This document shows positions 1-9,160 of a stretch of DNA of 64,000 bases, piece by piece. The stretch spans positions 80,209 through 144,208 of the forward strand of contig CAYNRE010000074.1 of assembly GCA_964399535.1 (NCBI GenBank), given 5' to 3'. The position numbers and the translations under genes are program-made. How positions within the stretch are numbered: position 1 is the first letter of the stretch; every line of letters starts with the position of its first letter. The notes beneath the pieces are model-generated. The model did not search any database. It was given only the letters and a program-made list of their open reading frames with translations, and was not told where the DNA came from. The DNA comes from CAYNRE01 sp964399535 (GTDB lineage Bacteria; Planctomycetota; Planctomycetia; Pirellulales; CAYNRE01).

Positions 1-170
1 TTCTCGTAGAACGAGCGGACCTGGCCCCGAACGGTCACCATTCCCTGGTGAACCTCGATGGCGAGCCGCCGTAATCCGGGCAAATGTCGTTGCGCCAACT
101 CGGTGGCGAGTCGGCCGTGGAGATCGTGATCGGCGGTGAACACTGTGTCGTCGTAATTCCGTGTGACCAT
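1..170 (-). CDS. BON-domain protein, N-terminal fragment (runs off window)
   Basis: An open frame on the minus strand begins at an ATG at 168-170 and stays open to the window edge, giving 56 residues. The end of the fragment (IEVHQGMVTVRGQVRSFYE) has the beta-alpha-beta pattern with a central G-x-V-T-V-x-G-x-V strand typical of BON domains, which are often found in periplasmic or stress proteins of planctomycetes. A GTG at 177-179 is an alternative start and has a GGGAG five bases upstream, so the true start may be three codons earlier. The C-terminus is outside the window, so further domains cannot be judged. Confidence 0.6.
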   Translation of the reverse strand, partial: MVTRNYDDTVFTADHDLHGRLATELAQRHLPGLRRLAIEVHQGMVTVRGQVRSFYE

Positions 171-710
171 GGCCCGCACTACCGCTCCCGTCGGCTGACA
201 ATCAACTCCGAGTGGTGGGTAAAATCACGCTCTTGCTGGATAACCCAGATCGCTTTTCGCGACGCCACCGCCTGGCGTATTGAAAGAGCCTCACCGGGTT
301 ACCGTCGCTCGCCTCGGTTTCAGCAGTGGTGTTTTTGGCACCCCCTTGGGCCGCCTCGTCGCCGGGGCGGCACTGCTTGTCGGTTATTCGCGTCCGACAG
401 TTCTTAGCGGATTGCAACCGACGTGCCAGTTAGGAAAAGAATTCCGCACGCAGTTCGCCGTCGAAACCGAATCTATTGCCAGCTCTGCGGTTAGCGACGA
501 GAAATCTGAGGCGGCGGGGGGACTCGCGCCGAGGCAGGCCAGGGTGGTGCTTCCTGGCGTGCCCAAGCGGCTCGCAGCGCATGCACGCCCGCTGAGCAGA
601 CACACCCGCCGCCGCGCCGGGCGGTTTACGTTCGCGCTATTGCCGGCGACGGACGGCCCGTAGAATCAGGTCGCGCGCCAGGGCGGCTGCGGCTGGAATT
701 GCCTGATTCT
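171..710. other. Intergenic region without a supported gene
   Basis: This stretch separates the divergent BON-domain fragment and the SDR gene. Open frames exist on both strands, but their translations are Arg/Ser/Pro-rich with no recognisable domain, and none has a convincing ribosome binding site. It presumably holds divergent promoters; no strong -35/-10 pair was identified. Confidence 0.4.
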
Positions 711-726
711 TGAGAAAGAATTCTCA
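711..726 (+). promoter_or_regulatory. Inverted repeat just upstream of the SDR start codon
   Basis: TGAGAA, four bases (AGAA), then TTCTCA form a perfect 6-4-6 inverted repeat ending eight bases before the ATG at 735. No good Shine-Dalgarno sequence is seen outside it. It may be an operator, or an RNA hairpin that influences initiation. This is inferred from sequence only. Confidence 0.35.
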
Positions 727-734
727 GTTTTCTA

Positions 735-1598
735 ATGACCCACCGAACGCATTCATCGGGCAGTCGCCAGGTGTTCTTGCTGACCGGCTGCGCCAGCGGC
801 ATCGGCAAACATCTGACCGGCGTGCTGGCCCGGGCAGGCCACCGGGTTTGGGCGTCGGACGTCAACGACGCGGCATTGGAGCAAGTGAGCCGCCAGGAGG
901 GCTGGGCTAATTTCCAGGTCGAGCGGCGGCGACTCGACGTGCGCGACCCGGCGGCCTGGCAGCGTGTGTTGGACGAAGTGGAATCGCGCGACGGGCCGCT
1001 CGACGTATTGCTCAACATCGCGGGGGTCGTGCTGCCCGGCTGGGTACACGAGCAGGGGCCCGACCAGGTGCAGCTGCACCTGGAGGTAAACACCTACGGC
1101 GTGATTTTCGGCAGCCAGGCCGCGGCCGCGCGGATGGTGCCCCGGCGCCGCGGGCACATCGTCAACGTGGGCTCGCTGGCGGCCGTGGCGGCGGTGCCGG
1201 GACTGGCGCTTTATTCGGCGTCGAAGTTCGCGGTTCGCGGGTTTTCGCTGGCCTTGTCCCAGGAGCTGCGCCCTCACGGCGTTGCGGTAACCGTGATTTG
1301 TCCCGACGCCGTGGCGACACCGATGGTCGACCTGCAAGTGGATTATCCGCAGGCGGCGCTCACCTTCTCCGGGGGGCGCCTGCTCCAGGTGGACGACGTG
1401 GCCAAGGTGCTTCTGGAGCGCGTGCTGCCGAAACGGCCGCTCGAAGTGTTGCTTCCCCGCAGCCGGGGCTGGATGGCCAAACTAACTTCGCTGTGGCCGT
1501 CGCTGGCAACCGGCGTGCTGCCGGCGCTTCGAGCCAAAGGCGCGAAACGGCAAGCCCGGATGAAACAAGCCCCCACGGGTTCGGCGTCGGCCGAATAG
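735..1598 (+). CDS. Short-chain dehydrogenase/reductase (SDR)
   Basis: The 287-residue protein is a classical NAD(P)-dependent oxidoreductase. It shows the Rossmann glycine motif TGCASGIG near residue 18, an N-A-G motif (LLNIAGVV) and the catalytic Y-S-A-S-K motif (YxxxK). The substrate is not predictable. Classical SDRs are about 250 residues; the extra length is a basic C-terminal tail after residue 240, as in SDRs that act on membrane lipids or retinoid-like substrates. The ATG at 735 is the first start giving a complete fold. The following membrane-protein gene begins 77 bases after the stop. Confidence 0.88.
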   Translation: MTHRTHSSGSRQVFLLTGCASGIGKHLTGVLARAGHRVWASDVNDAALEQVSRQEGWANFQVERRRLDVRDPAAWQRVLDEVESRDGPLDVLLNIAGVVLPGWVHEQGPDQVQLHLEVNTYGVIFGSQAAAARMVPRRRGHIVNVGSLAAVAAVPGLALYSASKFAVRGFSLALSQELRPHGVAVTVICPDAVATPMVDLQVDYPQAALTFSGGRLLQVDDVAKVLLERVLPKRPLEVLLPRSRGWMAKLTSLWPSLATGVLPALRAKGAKRQARMKQAPTGSASAE

Positions 1599-1675
1599 AA
1601 GCCACCCTGGCGGGCGTCGCGCTTGCCCCTACCGTTGTCACGAGGAATCCGGCGTTGGATCCGCAGCTCGACCCG

Positions 1676-3991
1676 ATGAACGCCTGGCGGCGGCGGCTTT
1701 GGATTTGCTGCCTGTTGGTTCTGGCGGTTGTCGCCAGTTTCTACCGGGTGGCCGAGAATCGGTTCGTGCGGATCGACGATCAGGCCTATTTGACCGAGAA
1801 CCCTGGCGTGCAACAGGGGGTGAGCCTGAGGTCGCTCGGCTGGGCCTTTACCACGGGGCAGGCGGGCAATTGGCACCCACTGACCTGGATTACGCATCAA
1901 ATCGATTGGCAGGCCTTTGGCGGTTGGGCCGGTGGCCATCACCTGGTGAGCTTGGGCCTGCATGCGCTGACCAGTTGTTGGTTGCTCGTTACGCTGCACC
2001 GGCTGACGACCCTGGGCCCGCTGCCCCCGCTGGGCAGCGTGGAACGCAACCGGGAATCGCGCCGTGGAAGTCGCGGCCGCTCGGGCCGCGACCACGTGTT
2101 GCCCGGCAACGATCCGGCCCCCAGCGAGTTGCTGGTGCGCGACACACTCTGGCCGTCGGCGCTGGTGGCGGCACTGTTCGCCGTGCATCCGCTGCGGGTC
2201 GAGTCGGTGGCCTGGGCCTCGGAGCGCAAGGATGTGTTGTCGGCGCTGTTTTGGGTGGCCACCTGCTGGGCCTATTCCCGCTACGTGCGCCGTCCCCACC
2301 TGCGCGGCCGCTACCACCTGGTCACTTTCTGGTTTCTCCTGGGGCTACTGTCCAAGCCGATGCTGGTAACCTTGCCGGTGGTTTTGCTACTGCTCGACGT
2401 TTGGCCGCTCGGCCGAGTGCCGCTTGCGGCCAACGGGCTGGGTTTCGATCGTCAGCAGGCCCTGTTCGCCCTACGAGAGAAGTTGCCCTGGTTGGCCATG
2501 GCGGTCGTGGTGGCGCTCATCACCATCGTGGTTCAGGATCGCGAAGGCGCCGTCATGGCGGCCGGCGCTGTGCCCTGGTGGTTGCGGCTTGCCACCGTGG
2601 TGGTGGCCTACGGCGGGTACCTGGGGCTTACGGCTCTTCCGCTGGGGTTGGCCTTCTTTTACCCCCTTCCAGCAGGGCCGGGGGCGGCTTGGAGCACCTT
2701 CTGGTTTCAGGCGATCGCTTCGGCCGTGGTGTTAGTAGCCATTTCGTTGCTGGCCTGGCGCGCCCGCCGGACCCGCCCTTGGTTGTTGGTGGGCTGGTGC
2801 TGGTATCTCGTCTCGCTCCTGCCGGTGGTCGGCATCGTGAAAGTGGGGGATCAACTGCTGGCCGACCGCTATAGCTACCTTCCCCAGATCGGGCTCTGGA
2901 TCATGGTGGCCTTCGAGCTCGACGCCCGGTGTTGGGTGCGACCGGCGCTGCGGCGCCCCCTGACGGCCGTATTTCTGGGGCTGCTGGCGATTTGCGGTTG
3001 GCTGAGCTGGCGCCAGGTGGCCACCTGGTACGATACCCGTACTTTGGCCGAACACGCCCTGCGGGCTACCCGCCACAATTATGTGGCCCACTACCTGCTC
3101 GGAGTGGCCGAGCAGGCCGACGACCGCCCGGACCGTGCCCGGCAAGAGTTCGAAGCCGCTGTAAAGGCGAATCCGCGCTACTATTTCGCCCTCTACGATC
3201 TGGGCAAGCTGCAACTTGAAGCCCGGCAGTTCGAGTCCGCCCGGCAGCTTTTTCGGCAGGTAACCGAGGTGCGCCCCCAAAGCCCGCGCGGCTACATCGG
3301 GTTGGCGGCCGTGGCGGCCGGCGAGGGAAAGCTGGCCGAGGCCGATCGATACAGCCAACAGGCCTGGGAATTGGCCCCCGACGATGCCGAGGTGTGTCTG
3401 CTTCGGGGCGAGGTGCTGCTGGGGCTCAACCGCCCGGAGGAGGCCCTGCCGCTGCTCGAGAAGGCCGAACGGCTCGACCCTCGCTCGGGTCGCGCAGCGG
3501 GTCGACTGGCCGAACTACGGCTTGGCCAGGGGCGATTCGCCGAGGCGGCCGCCGACTGTGCCCGGGCGCTCGAACTGGCGCCGGGCGACGCGCGGCTCCA
3601 GGCCCTGTCGGGCACCATCTTTGTGCGCCGCAGCCAAATCGCCGAAGCGACCGAAGCCTATCGGCGGGCGCTTGAGCTCGAGCCGGCGCTGGCCGAGGTA
3701 GCCAATGACCTGGCTTGGATCCTGGCCACGCATCCAGATGCCGCCTTTCGCAACGGCGTCGAGGCCCTGGAATGGGCTGAACGGGCCTGTCAGGCCGACG
3801 GCTTTCAATCGGCCGCGCGGCTCGATACCCTGGCCGCGGCCTACGCCGAACTGGGGCGCTTTCCGGAGGCGATCACCACCTGCGAGCGGGCGATCGAGTG
3901 GGCACGCGCGGCGGGCGACGAGGCCGAAGCCCTCGCGCTGGCTCAGCGACTGGAGCTTTATCGGCGTCGCCAACCGTACCGTTCGCCGTAG
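1676..3991 (+). CDS. TMTC/PMT-like polytopic membrane protein with C-terminal TPR repeats
   Basis: The 771-residue product starts at the ATG at 1676, directly before a hydrophobic segment (LWICCLLVLAVVASFY). The frame is open further upstream but there overlaps the SDR gene. The N-terminal 460 residues hold many membrane segments with motifs of the bacterial TMTC/PMT-like family: IDDQAYLTENP, NWHPLTW, HPLRVESVAWASERKDVLS and LSKPMLVTLPVVLLLLD. The C-terminal 300 residues are about seven tetratricopeptide repeats. Such proteins are usually annotated as O-GlcNAc transferase-like or lipid-linked sugar transferases. The donor, acceptor and activity here are inferred and unproven. Confidence 0.82.
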   Translation: MNAWRRRLWICCLLVLAVVASFYRVAENRFVRIDDQAYLTENPGVQQGVSLRSLGWAFTTGQAGNWHPLTWITHQIDWQAFGGWAGGHHLVSLGLHALTSCWLLVTLHRLTTLGPLPPLGSVERNRESRRGSRGRSGRDHVLPGNDPAPSELLVRDTLWPSALVAALFAVHPLRVESVAWASERKDVLSALFWVATCWAYSRYVRRPHLRGRYHLVTFWFLLGLLSKPMLVTLPVVLLLLDVWPLGRVPLAANGLGFDRQQALFALREKLPWLAMAVVVALITIVVQDREGAVMAAGAVPWWLRLATVVVAYGGYLGLTALPLGLAFFYPLPAGPGAAWSTFWFQAIASAVVLVAISLLAWRARRTRPWLLVGWCWYLVSLLPVVGIVKVGDQLLADRYSYLPQIGLWIMVAFELDARCWVRPALRRPLTAVFLGLLAICGWLSWRQVATWYDTRTLAEHALRATRHNYVAHYLLGVAEQADDRPDRARQEFEAAVKANPRYYFALYDLGKLQLEARQFESARQLFRQVTEVRPQSPRGYIGLAAVAAGEGKLAEADRYSQQAWELAPDDAEVCLLRGEVLLGLNRPEEALPLLEKAERLDPRSGRAAGRLAELRLGQGRFAEAAADCARALELAPGDARLQALSGTIFVRRSQIAEATEAYRRALELEPALAEVANDLAWILATHPDAAFRNGVEALEWAERACQADGFQSAARLDTLAAAYAELGRFPEAITTCERAIEWARAAGDEAEALALAQRLELYRRRQPYRSP

Positions 3992-4084
3992 AATGCATCG
4001 GTTTGGCGGGGCCCGCCGATGCACGCCACCAGCCAGCGCGAAGCTGGCCGAGCACCCGATGTCAGGCTGTCCGCAGGAGAGTTG

Positions 4085-5191
4085 ATGATGGCGCCGCTGG
4101 ACGGGATTCACGTTTTAGATTTGTCGCTCCTGCTGCCTGGCCCGCTGTGCGGCCAGATTCTGCGCGACCTGGGGGCCCGCGTCACCAAGATCGAGCCCCC
4201 CTCGCCCGGCGACTACATGGCCCTTTGGCCGCCGATGGTCGGCGACGTATCGGCTACGTATTTTGCGGTCAACCGTGGCAAGACCGTGGTTTCGCTCAAC
4301 TTGAAAGACCCAAGCGATCGCCAGCGGTTTCTCGAGGACTATGTGCCCTCGGCCGACGTGGTACTCGACGGCTTTCGGCCCGGAGTGCTCGATAAACTAG
4401 GTGTGGGATACCGATTGCTGGCCGAGCGGAATCCGGGGATTGTGGTGGCCAGCATTACGGGCTACGGCCAAACGGGTCCCGCCGCGCAGCGCGCCGGGCA
4501 CGACTTGAACTACCAAGCCATGGCCGGCGTGCTCAGCCTTTCCGGCGGCGACTCGGCCGGGCCGCCGAACCCCCAGTTGCAAGTCGCCGACACCGCGGCG
4601 GGTTCCTACGCCGCCGCGATGCTGATTCTGGCCGCCCTGCTCCAGCGGCAGCGCACGGGGCGCGGCAGGCATCTAGATATCAGCATGTCGGAACAGCTGT
4701 TGCCACTGATGACACCGACGTACGCCACGTGCCAGGCGCTCGATCAGGTGCCGACCCGAGACGGCGAACTGCTCTCGGGCCGCGCGCCGTGCTACCGTGC
4801 CTACCGCACCCAAGATGGCCGGTACCTGACCCTGGGCGCGCTGGAGCCCAAGTTTTGGAGTGCCCTGGTCGAGGCGCTCGGCCGGCCCGAGTTGCTCCAG
4901 TGGTCGCACCTGGGCGAGGATGGCCACGGACCTGAGTTGGCCGGCCTGCTGGCCGAGCTCGTGGCTACCCGGCCGCTTGCCGAGTGGGTCGAGCTGCTTG
5001 GTCCGGCCGACGCCTGCGTGGAACCGGTACTCGACCTGGACGAGGTTCAGGCCTGGCCGCAATGGCAGGCCCGGGGCAGTTTTCTCCGGGTTACGGCCCC
5101 CGATGGCCGCGTTTTGAATCTGCCCAAAATGCCCGGCTCGCTCGCCGGTTTCGAAACGAGCGACAACCAGGGCCCGCCCCCGGGGAAATAA
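4085..5191 (+). CDS. CaiB/BaiF (class III) CoA-transferase, AMACR-like
   Basis: The 368-residue protein starts at the first of two consecutive ATG codons, preceded by AGGAGA. It has the family N-terminus (VLDLSLLLPGPLCGQILRDLGARVTKIE in two pieces), a GYGQTGP loop and RAGHDLNY followed by VADTAAGS. The His-Asp in GHDLNY and the Asp in VADTAAG match the His/Asp pair of alpha-methylacyl-CoA racemases, so racemisation or CoA transfer between acyl groups are both possible. It lies 93 bases after the TPR membrane-protein gene on the same strand, with no obvious functional link. Confidence 0.85.
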   Translation: MMAPLDGIHVLDLSLLLPGPLCGQILRDLGARVTKIEPPSPGDYMALWPPMVGDVSATYFAVNRGKTVVSLNLKDPSDRQRFLEDYVPSADVVLDGFRPGVLDKLGVGYRLLAERNPGIVVASITGYGQTGPAAQRAGHDLNYQAMAGVLSLSGGDSAGPPNPQLQVADTAAGSYAAAMLILAALLQRQRTGRGRHLDISMSEQLLPLMTPTYATCQALDQVPTRDGELLSGRAPCYRAYRTQDGRYLTLGALEPKFWSALVEALGRPELLQWSHLGEDGHGPELAGLLAELVATRPLAEWVELLGPADACVEPVLDLDEVQAWPQWQARGSFLRVTAPDGRVLNLPKMPGSLAGFETSDNQGPPPGK

Positions 5192-5351
5192 TCGCCCGGT
5201 TTTCTCGGCGCATTCGGCAGGTCGGTTGGTAGGCCGAACGATTTGCCTCCTAACGACCAGTGGGATTAGACTGCCAAGTAGCGCCCTTGGGGCGCGCGGC
5301 CGCTGCCTGCGCCGAGCTGGTGGGCCCTGTGTTTTGGGTTGAGGTGCTCTT

Positions 5352-7586
5352 TTGGAAAAGCCCCTGTCGCGAGGCCCGGTAGCCGGTTCCGCGCCGACCG
5401 CATCGCAAAGCGGCGGATCGCGGCCCCGCGCGCCGGAGAACGACGGCGCGGCCGGCCCCCACTTCGACGGGCTCGCCTCTCCGCCGGAGCGGCTTTCCGA
5501 TACGGCCGCGGACGATGCCTCGCCCAGCGAGACTCTGGCGCCGCAGGCGGCGATTGGGGCCGCGGCCGCGCCGGGGGTCTCGACAAGTAGCCCTGCTACC
5601 GCGCCGGGGGCGCCGCAAATTGCGGGCAACGTGGCGCCGAGACCCGAGGCGGCCATTGCGACGGCCTCGGCGGCCGCTGGCATTCAGCTCGAGCTGGGTT
5701 CGGCGGCGCGTGCCAAGCCAAAACCCCTGCCGCCCCCGGCCCCGCCGACCACCGATGGGAAACTGTCGTGGCGCGACCGGCTGCGGCGGCTGACCGTGAA
5801 GCAGGCTCTCGAGTCGTGGACCGGATCGCTACTGCTGCACGGCATGTTGTTGGTGCTCTTGGCGATGGTCTCGCTCACGATTCCCAAGGCCAGCACGCCG
5901 CAGCGGCTGATTGAAGTGCTCGAGCGCCCGCAAGAATTGCTCAACGAGCGGCTGGAGTCCGACTTGACCCCGTCGAGCCAAGTCTCGCTGGCCGCCTCGG
6001 GGGGCACCGTGGGGGCGATGACGCACGGCGAGCCCTTGTCGGCGCCCACCGAGCCGGCGCTCGACCAGGTTACCTCCGACAGCCTGGATGGCCCTACGGT
6101 GCGGCTGGCCGATGTGAGTCTCAACACCTTCACCGACGAGCGATTGATTAACGACCTGGGCATGGAGTCGCCCGGCGACCCCTCGGCCGTGGTCGATGGT
6201 TACAAACCGGCCATGGACCGGATTACGCAAGAACTGCTGGTGATGCTGGCCAAGGGGCCCGTGCTGGTTACCTGGCTCTTCGATCAATCGGAAAGCATGA
6301 AGAACGACCAGCAAGAGATTCGCGACAACATCGAAGAGATTTACGCCGAGATGAAGCTGACGTCGGCCGACGACGGCGACCAACTGTTGACCGCGGTGGC
6401 CAGCTTCGGGGCGGAAGTGGCCATGCACACCCGCCGGCCCACCAACGACCTGGACGCCGTTCGCAACGCCATCGACGAGGTGCCGGTCGACCAGTCGGGG
6501 GTCGAGTCGATGTGCCAGGCCGTGGTCGAAGTGGTGCGCCAACAGCGCAAGTTCGCCGTGCAAGGGCGGCGGCAATTGGCCCTGATCCTCGTGACCGACG
6601 AAAGCGGAGACGATACCGAGCGGATCGAGGAGGCAATCGACGCCGCCCGCGAGGCCAACTGTCGAGTCTATGTGCTCGGGCGCGAAGCGGTATTTGGTTA
6701 CCCCTATGTGCACGTCGTCTGGACGGATGAAACCACCGGGTACACCTATTGGATTCCAATTCGCCGAGGCCCGGAGACGCCGTTCCCCGAGCTGCTGCAA
6801 ACCGACGGACTCTGGCGGCGGCGCGATGCCTTTCCCAGCGGCTTCGGCCCGTTTGAACAGGTGCGGCTGGCGCGCCGCACGGGCGGAGTGTTTTACTTGC
6901 TGCCGAGCCTGGAATCGAATGTGCTCAACGGGGAGCAGCGCGTTTATGCCTTGGAAGCGATGCGCCCCTACCTGCCCGATCTCGACAGCCGGGCCGATTA
7001 CGACGCCGAACTGCGGGCCAGCCCGCTGCGCACCGCGCTGCGCGAAGTGATCGAGATTTTGAATCCCTGGACCCAGCCCGAGGTGAACCTGGCCGAGTAC
7101 TATCCGCTGGAAGGAACCGAATTCGCCAAGTTGGCGGTGCGGGAGCAGGAAAAGTGCCAGGCCTACGTCCGATTCTTACAGGCGGCCGAGGAGCGGCTCG
7201 ACGGCCTGCGGGGCGAGCGCCGCGAGGAGCCCCTGCCGCGCTGGCAGGCCAACTACGACCTGATGCTGGCCCAGGTCGTGTCCTACCAGGTGCGCGCCTA
7301 TGAGTACGCGGCCGTCATCGACCGGTTCCTGAGAAACCCCCAGCGCCCCAAAGAGCCGCGCACCAATCACTGGCGGGTGAACCCCATTCCCGACGGAATT
7401 ACCGCCTCGGAAACGCAAGCGGCCATGGACCGTTCCAAGCGGCTCCTGGGCACCGTGATTGAGTTGCACCCGGGCACTCCCTATGCCGGCCGGGCCGAAT
7501 GGGAGCTGGCGCGGGGCTTCGGCTGCCAACTGGTCGAGCATTTCCATCCGCCCGACTACGACGACGTGAAGCGCCCCAATTTCTAG
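5352..7586 (+). CDS. Membrane-anchored von Willebrand factor A domain protein
   Basis: The 744-residue protein starts at a TTG at 5352 with GAGGTG five bases upstream. Residues 1-150 are Ala/Pro/Gly-rich low-complexity sequence, followed by one hydrophobic helix near 155-178 (LLLHGMLLVLLAMVSLTIP). The vWA domain begins near residue 300 and carries the DxSxS metal-ion-dependent adhesion motif as D311-Q-S-E-S315, plus LALILVTDESGDD. A roughly 300-residue C-terminal region follows with no recognised domain. Similar proteins are common in planctomycetes beside MoxR or BatA-type genes, but none is adjacent here. It converges with the hydrolase gene, 37 bases away. Confidence 0.75.
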   Translation: MEKPLSRGPVAGSAPTASQSGGSRPRAPENDGAAGPHFDGLASPPERLSDTAADDASPSETLAPQAAIGAAAAPGVSTSSPATAPGAPQIAGNVAPRPEAAIATASAAAGIQLELGSAARAKPKPLPPPAPPTTDGKLSWRDRLRRLTVKQALESWTGSLLLHGMLLVLLAMVSLTIPKASTPQRLIEVLERPQELLNERLESDLTPSSQVSLAASGGTVGAMTHGEPLSAPTEPALDQVTSDSLDGPTVRLADVSLNTFTDERLINDLGMESPGDPSAVVDGYKPAMDRITQELLVMLAKGPVLVTWLFDQSESMKNDQQEIRDNIEEIYAEMKLTSADDGDQLLTAVASFGAEVAMHTRRPTNDLDAVRNAIDEVPVDQSGVESMCQAVVEVVRQQRKFAVQGRRQLALILVTDESGDDTERIEEAIDAAREANCRVYVLGREAVFGYPYVHVVWTDETTGYTYWIPIRRGPETPFPELLQTDGLWRRRDAFPSGFGPFEQVRLARRTGGVFYLLPSLESNVLNGEQRVYALEAMRPYLPDLDSRADYDAELRASPLRTALREVIEILNPWTQPEVNLAEYYPLEGTEFAKLAVREQEKCQAYVRFLQAAEERLDGLRGERREEPLPRWQANYDLMLAQVVSYQVRAYEYAAVIDRFLRNPQRPKEPRTNHWRVNPIPDGITASETQAAMDRSKRLLGTVIELHPGTPYAGRAEWELARGFGCQLVEHFHPPDYDDVKRPNF

Positions 7587-7623
7587 ATCGGAATGCGCCG
7601 AACCGCCACCTCTTCGATTCCGC

Positions 7624-8823
7624 TCACGACTTGCGAGGGAAGACGTTCGCGTCCACGGCCCTTTGCACTCGGAATCGCCCGGCTTCAGCCAGGTTGGTCG
7701 CGTAGATCACGAGCACGTCTTCTTCCACATAATGGCGGAAATCGGCATAGAAGACGCCGTTGCCGCCATTGTGCCAGACGAGCGTCGTACCCCGGCCGGT
7801 GGGAGCGATCGTCCAGCCGTAGCCGTAGCTCGACGCGGCCCTCGGCCCTTCGGGCACATGAGGGGTCCGCCAAAGCCGGCGGGCCTCGTCTGCAAGAATG
7901 CGGTCTCCTTGCATCGCCTGGTGCCACCGGACCAGGTCCCAGGCCGTGGAAAGAAGTCCGCCGTTGCCCCGCAAGTTCCAATAGGGGCCGTCAGCGGACC
8001 AACGCTTCTCGTTGGGCACCCCCCAGTGGCCCCCCAAGCGGTAGCCATGGGCCAGCCGTTCGGCGGGCCAATTCGGAAGTCGGTACCCGGTCTCGTGCAA
8101 CTCGGCGGGGGTGAGCACCAGCCTGGACAGAGCGGTCTCGTACGATTCACCGCAAGTCAGCTCAATTAGGGCGGCCAGCAGGCTGTAGCCGACGTTCGAA
8201 TAGTGATGCTCTTTGCCGGGCGGAGACCGGAGCGGCGTAGCAAAACAACGGGCCAGAAACGCTTCGCGAGCTAGCGGCTCGTAGTCATCACCCAGGTCGG
8301 GAGCCAGCCCCGCCGTGTGGGTCAGCAACTGATGAAGGGTGATCGCCTGAAACTCGGCCGGGGCCGACGGGAAAAAGGTTCCCAGCGTGTCATCCAGCGA
8401 AAGCCGATGTTCCTGGACCAAGCGGAGAACGGCGGCGCTCGTGAACTGCTTGGTCAGCGACCCGATATCGAAGACGGTGTCCGGCGTCCAGGGAATCTGC
8501 TGCTCGGCGCTGGCCCAACCATAGCCTTGGGCAAGCTCCACACGGCCGCCCCGGGCAACGACCACCACGCCGCCGAATCCATCGGCGGCCAGTGGGCGGA
8601 GTTGGCGATCGAGTTCACTCCCTAGCCCCAAGCTGACGACCGGCGGCCCGCCAACGGCCTGTTTCAGCGTGGGAGCCTGCTGGTCGGGTTGGGGCCCCGG
8701 GGAGGCTTCCGGTTGCGCTCGAACAGTCGGCCCTGTAGAAAAGGTCACCACTCCCAGTACGACAAGTAGAACGGGAGTTCGACCGCCGGCGAAGCCGAGC
8801 CGACACCAAGTGTTTTCGGTCAT
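7624..8823 (-). CDS. Secreted serine hydrolase, beta-lactamase class C / esterase fold
   Basis: The 399-residue protein has a signal peptide-like start (hydrophobic TPVLLVVLGVVTFST, then an A-Q site near residue 37). It carries the nucleophile motif S122-L-T-K125 (SxxK), Y208-S-N210 (YxN) and a late W-H-N-G-G corresponding to the KTG/HxG box. This set defines the serine beta-lactamase-like superfamily (class C enzymes, DD-peptidases, esterases). The substrate is unknown, and these proteins are rarely true resistance enzymes in planctomycetes. GGAG lies about eight bases before the ATG at 8823. Confidence 0.87.
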   Translation of the reverse strand: MTENTWCRLGFAGGRTPVLLVVLGVVTFSTGPTVRAQPEASPGPQPDQQAPTLKQAVGGPPVVSLGLGSELDRQLRPLAADGFGGVVVVARGGRVELAQGYGWASAEQQIPWTPDTVFDIGSLTKQFTSAAVLRLVQEHRLSLDDTLGTFFPSAPAEFQAITLHQLLTHTAGLAPDLGDDYEPLAREAFLARCFATPLRSPPGKEHHYSNVGYSLLAALIELTCGESYETALSRLVLTPAELHETGYRLPNWPAERLAHGYRLGGHWGVPNEKRWSADGPYWNLRGNGGLLSTAWDLVRWHQAMQGDRILADEARRLWRTPHVPEGPRAASSYGYGWTIAPTGRGTTLVWHNGGNGVFYADFRHYVEEDVLVIYATNLAEAGRFRVQRAVDANVFPRKS

Positions 8824-9030
8824 GTCGCGAACTCCGGGGGAAATAGCTCCGACCGCACTCGATGGGACCCACTCGGTGAGTGGAATTCTCGGCCACGGTT
8901 ACCGGATGGAACCAGATCCATCTGACCTCAAATCGAGGTCATCGTTGGCAAGATTCGCGCCGGCGCCAAGGAATTGCTCCTTTACTCGGCATCACGAAAG
9001 GACCTCTCGACTTGGCCGGCCCGACTCGCG
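8824..9030. other. Divergent intergenic region upstream of cysK
   Basis: This lies between the start of the serine hydrolase (minus) and the cysK promoter (plus). No coding region or repeat was recognised. Confidence 0.4.
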
Positions 9031-9060
9031 TTGACCCAGTTTGCCCAATCGTCTTATACT
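9031..9060 (+). promoter_or_regulatory. Sigma-70-type promoter for cysK
   Basis: TTGACC at 9031-9036 and TATACT at 9055-9060 are separated by 18 bases, close to the sigma-70 consensus. Transcription would start near 9067, leaving a leader of about 95 bases before the cysK ATG at 9161. Confidence 0.6.
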
Positions 9061-9160
9061 CGGCGCCCAACTGGGGAGCCTCGCGAAACTCAGGGGATGG
9101 GACCACGCCGGACCGTTACCAGGTGGAAACCGGCTCATCGCATTGCAGAAAGGGAGTGTC

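Noticed and set aside
280..663. 127-residue open frame upstream of the SDR gene
   Set aside because: Arg/Ala/Ser-rich translation, no domain, no ribosome binding site and no conserved-looking segment; typical of a chance frame in GC-rich DNA.
1298..1675. Upstream extension of the TPR membrane protein (126 codons)
   Set aside because: It overlaps the SDR coding region in another frame and has no similarity to the family; the ATG at 1676 precedes the first membrane helix.
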